Shown here: piece by piece, positions 17,288 to 21,300 of the stretch
How the letters are laid out: every line of letters starts with the position of its first letter
Position numbering within the stretch: position 1 is the stretch's first letter
The notes under the pieces: model-generated
Told to the model about the DNA's origin: nothing
What the model saw: only the letters and a program-made list of their open reading frames with translations
Database searches by the model: none
Made by a program: the position numbers and the translations under genes
Source: Rugosibacter sp.
GTDB lineage: Bacteria > Pseudomonadota > Gammaproteobacteria > Burkholderiales > Rhodocyclaceae
NCBI GenBank assembly: GCA_023257495.1
Contig: JALRCC010000148.1
Coordinates: 1 to 21,300 of the forward strand
Length of the DNA stretch: 21,300 nucleotides
Direction of reading: 5' to 3'

Positions 17288-19318
17288 ATGCCTATGCCGC
17301 CATTAGACCTGATCACCATTCTTGAACGCCCTTACGCGAGCACGCCTGAGGGCGCTTTGCGGTTTTTCATTTCTCTGGTTGATGCCATTCGTCCCAGTGA
17401 TCCCCATAGCACAGAGACTGCAACGGCGGTATTTACCACCTTGCGCGATATTGCTGCGGACAATGAAACGCATCGTGCGACATTACGGCGTCAGCTGCAG
17501 CAGCTCTTGCGTGGAACCCAGCAAGTCAGCCTTTACACCGATGCCGGCATTCTGCCGAACTCCGGATTCTTCAGTGAGCTGTGGCGCCGCGCGATGGGCC
17601 GGATACTGCCCCCGGTAGCCGATGCCGCGCGGCTCAAGGACTGTGTTGACTCGGTGTTTCATCAGCGCGATGACGCCATCTGGCTGGCAGCAGGGCCGCT
17701 CGAGGATAAGCTGGCGTTGTGGGATGTTGTTTTCAGCAGAGCGACGGACGCTGAAAACGACGCAGGCAATGAAGAGCGCTGGCAATTGCACACCGAAGCA
17801 CAACTGCTCGAAGCCATGCAGGTGCTGGCGACGCGCATCGGTGCCATGGGGCTGGAACCCGAACTGACGCGGGTGCAACCACGCATCATCGAATTCGAAT
17901 CACCGTTCGTGCATCTGAATGCAGAAGTGTTGCGCTTCACCGAAGCGTGGCGTGCTCGTCATGCCGACCCCACCGCTACGCATGAGGACGAACGGCACAT
18001 GATGGTGCTGATTGATCAGTGCCGCGAAGTGATGACCCGTGCGCGGCGCAACGCTGCCAGCGAGGGCACCAGTCTCAGCCTGACTTATCTGCTGGTGCGC
18101 ATGGAACAGTGCCTGAAAAGACTGGTACAACTCACCCAGGTTCTGTGTATGCACAGCAGCCCGCCAGACGAACGTCTGGTGATGGTCGATCGCTGGGTAA
18201 GCCTGACGCATGACTTGGTGCAGGGGGAGAATCGCCGCCACAGCGTGCGCGAGCCCTTTAGCCGCCTGACGGGTTTGCTCGCGCTGCGCGTGACCGAAAA
18301 TGCCAGGCGCACGGGCGAACATTACATCGCGATCGACCGTACAGAGCATGCCCAGATGTGGCGCTCGGCTGCGGGGGGTGGCTTCGTTGTTGCCTTCATG
18401 GCACTGGTCAAGCTGTTGCTTGGCAAGTTCGTTTTTGCGCCGCTTGTTCATGTCGTCATGTACAGCCTGAATTATTCGCTTGGCTTTGTGCTGATCCATG
18501 TCTTGCATTTCACACTCGCCACCAAGCAACCGGCGATGACTGCTGCCACGATCGCCGAGAGCATCGATAAGTCAGAAGGCAAAGCGCGCGACTTGCACCG
18601 CCTGGCAGATCTGGTGGTGGCGACGCTGCGCAGCCAGTTTGCCGCCATTGTCGGCAACATTGTGGTGACCCTACCGACGGCAATGGTCATCGCCTTGGCC
18701 TACCACTGGATCACGGGCCAGCCAGCGATGGATCTGGCCAAAGCGCAACACACGCTACATGATCTCTCGCCCATTGCGAGCCTGGCCATTCCGCATGCAG
18801 CGCTGACCGGCGTCCTGCTTTTTCTGGCCGGGTTGCTGTCCGGATTTTTCGACAACAAAGCGGCTTACGACCGCATCCCGGAACGCATCGCCCATCTGGG
18901 CTGGCTGCGCCGTCTGATCGGCCCGCAGCGCACTGACCGGTTGGCTGATTACATCGGGCGCAATCTGGGCAGCCTGGCCGGTAACTTTTTACTGGGAATC
19001 ATGCTGGCCAGCCTGGCACCTCTTGGAGAATTTCTCGGTCTGCCGCTGGATGTGCGCCATGTGACGCTGTCTTCAGCCAATTTTGCCCTCGCTTTAACCT
19101 CGCTCGATTTTCACATTAGCCTGCTCACGCTTGCCGAAACGCTGGCAGGAATCGCGCTGGTGGGCTTTACCAATCTCGCCGTCAGTTTTGTCCTCGCGTT
19201 ATGGGTGGCGCTCAAGGCGCGCGGGGCGGATATCACTGCCAGCCAGGGGCTTGCGGTACTTTTGCTGGAGCGCCTGCGCACAGAGCCCGCGCGTTTTTTT
19301 GTGCCGCCCCGCCCCTGA
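17288..19318 (+). CDS. SpecificRecomb-family protein (annotated as Gcr-like site-specific recombinase), probable membrane protein
   Basis: A 676-residue protein resembling the family annotated in betaproteobacteria as site-specific recombinase (Gcr type), from memory of its overall pattern. The first 350 residues are soluble and helical. The remainder has about six hydrophobic segments: roughly 358-378, 384-405, 450-475, 497-520, 558-580 and 614-640. No tyrosine-recombinase R-H-R-Y box, serine-recombinase core or DDE pattern was recognised, so the recombinase label is inherited, not shown. Two ATGs (17288, 17294) fit the start, and neither has a strong ribosome site. A terminator candidate follows. 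Direct-oriented copies of the dispersed repeat flank it on both sides. True function is uncertain. Confidence 0.78.
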   Translation: MPMPPLDLITILERPYASTPEGALRFFISLVDAIRPSDPHSTETATAVFTTLRDIAADNETHRATLRRQLQQLLRGTQQVSLYTDAGILPNSGFFSELWRRAMGRILPPVADAARLKDCVDSVFHQRDDAIWLAAGPLEDKLALWDVVFSRATDAENDAGNEERWQLHTEAQLLEAMQVLATRIGAMGLEPELTRVQPRIIEFESPFVHLNAEVLRFTEAWRARHADPTATHEDERHMMVLIDQCREVMTRARRNAASEGTSLSLTYLLVRMEQCLKRLVQLTQVLCMHSSPPDERLVMVDRWVSLTHDLVQGENRRHSVREPFSRLTGLLALRVTENARRTGEHYIAIDRTEHAQMWRSAAGGGFVVAFMALVKLLLGKFVFAPLVHVVMYSLNYSLGFVLIHVLHFTLATKQPAMTAATIAESIDKSEGKARDLHRLADLVVATLRSQFAAIVGNIVVTLPTAMVIALAYHWITGQPAMDLAKAQHTLHDLSPIASLAIPHAALTGVLLFLAGLLSGFFDNKAAYDRIPERIAHLGWLRRLIGPQRTDRLADYIGRNLGSLAGNFLLGIMLASLAPLGEFLGLPLDVRHVTLSSANFALALTSLDFHISLLTLAETLAGIALVGFTNLAVSFVLALWVALKARGADITASQGLAVLLLERLRTEPARFFVPPRP

Positions 19319-19378
19319 AGCAGGGTGCCCGCATCGCGTAATTTATCGCGCTAAAAAGTGATGCGCGGTAGTCTCTAG

Positions 19379-19400
19379 CAGGACGGCGCTGGTGATACGG
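19379..19400 (+). repeat. Dispersed ~23-bp repeat, copy 8 (intergenic, between SpecificRecomb gene and uvrD)
   Basis: CGGCGCTGG followed by TGATACGG (19384-19400) is identical over 17 bp to copy 5 in murE. The left AAAAGT part has decayed. It sits in a gene-free gap directly before the terminator-like hairpin. Confidence 0.75.
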
Positions 19401-19407
19401 TGGCAAA

Positions 19408-19437
19408 TCGAGGAAAATTAGCGCCTCGAATTTTTTG
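19408..19437 (+). terminator. Rho-independent terminator candidate after the SpecificRecomb gene
   Basis: TCGAGG (19408-19413) and CCTCGA (19424-19429) form a 6-bp stem around a 10-nt loop, followed by ATTTTTT. Outer arms TGGCAAA (19401-19407) and TTTGCCA (19434-19440) can also pair, extending the structure with a 4-nt bulge. It ends about 15 nt before the uvrD ATG, so it could also act as an attenuator or leader hairpin for uvrD. Confidence 0.65.
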
Positions 19438-19453
19438 CCATGCGTGCGACTTC

Positions 19454-21300
19454 ATGACTTCCTTGCTCGACAATCTCAATGAACCACAACACGCCGCCGT
19501 CACACTACCTGCCGAGCATGCGCTGATTCTGGCGGGTGCTGGCTCTGGCAAAACGCGCGTGCTGACCACACGCATTGCCTGGCTGATCTCAACCGGCCAG
19601 GTCTCGCCACAAGGTATTTTGGCGGTGACTTTTACCAACAAGGCCGCAAAGGAAATGCAGACACGGCTGGCGGCGATGCTGCCGATTAATGTGAAGGGAA
19701 TGTGGATAGGCACTTTTCATGGGCTGTGCAATCGCCTGCTGCGCGCGCATTACCGCGATGCGGGTTTGCCGCAACTGTTCCAGATACTCGATTCGGCTGA
19801 TCAGCTCTCGTCGGTCAAGCGTCTGATGAAGGCGCTGAACGTGGATGACGAAAGATTTCCGCCGCGCGAGATGTGCCATTTCATCAACGCGCAAAAAGAA
19901 CAAGGCCTGCGTGCGTCTGCCGTTGAGGCGTGGGATAACTGGGCAAAAAAGAAAGTGGACATTTATGCAGCTTACGAGACGCAATGCCAGCGTGAAGGGG
20001 TGGTCGATTTTGCCGAACTGCTGTTGCGCTCCTATGAATTATTGACTCGCAACGAGCCTTTGCTGCGCCATTATCAAGAACGCTTTCGGCATATTCTGGT
20101 AGATGAATTCCAGGACACGAACAAGCTGCAATACCGGTGGCTGAAATTGCTGACCGGACAGCAGGCGGCACTGTTTTGCGTTGGAGATGATGATCAGAGC
20201 ATCTACGCTTTTCGCGGTGCGGATGTAGGCAACATGCGCGATTTTGAACGTGAGTTTCATGTCAGACACATGATCCGCCTGGAGCAGAATTATCGTTCGC
20301 ACGGCAACATTCTGGATGCGGCGAACGCGATCATTCAGAATAATCCGCAGCGTCTGGGCAAGAATTTATGGACACAGGCGGGCAGTGGCGAGCCGATTCG
20401 CGTGTATGAGGCTTACTCTGATAATGATGAAGCGCGCTGGATTGTTGAGGAGGTCAAAGCCTTGGTGCGCGATGGTCACACGCGTGCCGAAATTGCGCTG
20501 CTCTATCGCAGCAACGCCCAGTCGCGCGCGCTGGAGCATGCCTTGTTCAATGCCGGGATTCCTTATCGCGTGTATGGCGGGCTGCGCTTTTTTGACCGCG
20601 CCGAAGTCAAGCATGCGCTGGCATATCTGCGCCTGATCGCCAATCCCAACGACGACACGGCATTTGCGCGGGTGGTCAATTTCCCCGTGCGTGGCATCGG
20701 CGCACGTAGTCTGGAAGCCTTGCAGGATGCGGCCAATGCCGCCAGTAGCAGCTTCTTTGCGGCTATCCCGCAAGTTGGCGGCAAGGGTGGCGCATCGCTC
20801 GCGGCGTTTGCAAAACTCATCCATCAGTTGAATGAAGCGGCGCATCTGCCCTTGCCTGAGCTGATTGATCATGTGCTTGAGTTGTCCGGCCTGCGCACGC
20901 ATTACCAGAACGAAAAAGAGGGCCAGGAGCGACTTGCCAATCTGGATGAGCTGATCAATGCTGCCACCAGTTTTATTGCAGAAGAAGGCACGGTCAGCGA
21001 GGAGGGCGAATTATCGGCTGATCTGGCGGCGTTTCTCTCGCATGCATCGCTTGAAGCCGGCGAACATCAGGCCGGTGAGGGGGACGATGCGCTGCAATTG
21101 ATGACGGTGCATTCGGCCAAAGGGCTGGAGTTCAACATGGTGTTTATCAGCGGCCTGGAAGAGGGGCTGTTTCCGCATGAAAACGCGGTGAATGACACCA
21201 GCAACGGTAGCGACGGGCTGGAGGAAGAGCGCCGCCTGATGTACGTTGCCGTGACCCGTGCGCGCCAGCGGTTGTATCTCAGCATCGCGCAAAGCCGCAT
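19454..21300 (+). CDS. uvrD: DNA helicase II UvrD (3' end beyond the window)
   Basis: UvrD is a superfamily 1A 3'-5' DNA helicase used in nucleotide excision and mismatch repair. The window has 615 codons; about 100 more are expected. Motifs run in order: Q motif LNEPQHAAV, Walker A GAGSGKTR (Lys33), AVTFTNKAAKEM, GTFHGLCNRLLR, Walker B VDEFQDT (Asp217-Thr222), VGDDDQSIYAFRGA, LEQNYRSHGNIL, TVHSAKGLEF and EEERRLMYVAVTRAR. UvrD is preferred over Rep from overall resemblance to betaproteobacterial UvrD. The ATG at 19454 has no clear ribosome site. A 5-codon frame (MRATS, 19440-19457) ends on it as ATGA, so coupled initiation is possible. Repeat copy 8 and a hairpin precede it. Confidence 0.95.
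   Translation, partial: MTSLLDNLNEPQHAAVTLPAEHALILAGAGSGKTRVLTTRIAWLISTGQVSPQGILAVTFTNKAAKEMQTRLAAMLPINVKGMWIGTFHGLCNRLLRAHYRDAGLPQLFQILDSADQLSSVKRLMKALNVDDERFPPREMCHFINAQKEQGLRASAVEAWDNWAKKKVDIYAAYETQCQREGVVDFAELLLRSYELLTRNEPLLRHYQERFRHILVDEFQDTNKLQYRWLKLLTGQQAALFCVGDDDQSIYAFRGADVGNMRDFEREFHVRHMIRLEQNYRSHGNILDAANAIIQNNPQRLGKNLWTQAGSGEPIRVYEAYSDNDEARWIVEEVKALVRDGHTRAEIALLYRSNAQSRALEHALFNAGIPYRVYGGLRFFDRAEVKHALAYLRLIANPNDDTAFARVVNFPVRGIGARSLEALQDAANAASSSFFAAIPQVGGKGGASLAAFAKLIHQLNEAAHLPLPELIDHVLELSGLRTHYQNEKEGQERLANLDELINAATSFIAEEGTVSEEGELSADLAAFLSHASLEAGEHQAGEGDDALQLMTVHSAKGLEFNMVFISGLEEGLFPHENAVNDTSNGSDGLEEERRLMYVAVTRARQRLYLSIAQSR

Noticed and set aside
16990..17319. Minus-strand 109-codon open frame between the antiporter and SpecificRecomb genes
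   Set aside because: It has no recognisable domain, overlaps the start of the next gene on the other strand, has an unusual composition and includes a repeat copy. It is probably a chance frame.

Overview
The window is 21.3 kb of GC-rich chromosomal DNA, most likely from a betaproteobacterium. The basis for this is the classic proteobacterial dcw gene order, a gene of the mainly betaproteobacterial SpecificRecomb (Gcr-like) family, and the look of UvrD and the Mur ligases. A place in the Nitrosomonadales is plausible but cannot be settled from the sequence alone. No tRNA, rRNA, CRISPR array, insertion sequence or prophage was seen.

Positions 1-13737 hold the division and cell wall (dcw) cluster. 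It lies entirely on the minus strand and is transcribed from right to left: mraZ, rsmH, ftsL, ftsI, murE, murF, mraY, murD, ftsW, murG, murC, murB and the first 39 codons of ddlB. Genes are packed with stop/start overlaps (mostly ATGA or GTGA), so this is one translationally coupled operon. A sigma70-type promoter (TTGACC, 17 bp, TAAAGT) precedes mraZ. Three GTGG-type boxes at 10-bp period overlap its -10 and the expected start, the layout of an MraZ autorepression operator. The encoded enzymes run the cytoplasmic pathway to lipid II (MurB to MurG, MraY), with FtsW and FtsI as septal synthase pair and FtsL as a divisome scaffold.

Positions 14020-17000 hold three accessory membrane or envelope genes: a GYGD-filter ion channel, a secreted or periplasmic glycine-zipper protein with a His/Arg/Asp-rich tail, and a convergent CPA2-type cation/proton antiporter. 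Positions 17288-19318 encode a large SpecificRecomb-family protein that looks like a membrane protein. A Rho-independent terminator candidate follows, then uvrD, which runs off the right edge.

The most unusual signal is a dispersed repeat of about 23 bp, with core AAAGTCGGCGCTGG and end GATACGG. Eight copies occur in both orientations: six inside dcw genes (murC, murG, murD, murE twice, rsmH) and two in the gaps on either side of the SpecificRecomb gene. Copies inside genes are read in several frames and on both strands, so protein homology cannot explain them. Two of them, in murC and murD, are identical over 23 bp but inverted. This looks like a genome-wide nucleotide-level signal (uptake-sequence-like, protein-binding, or a tiny mobile repeat) that has spread into conserved essential genes without breaking them.
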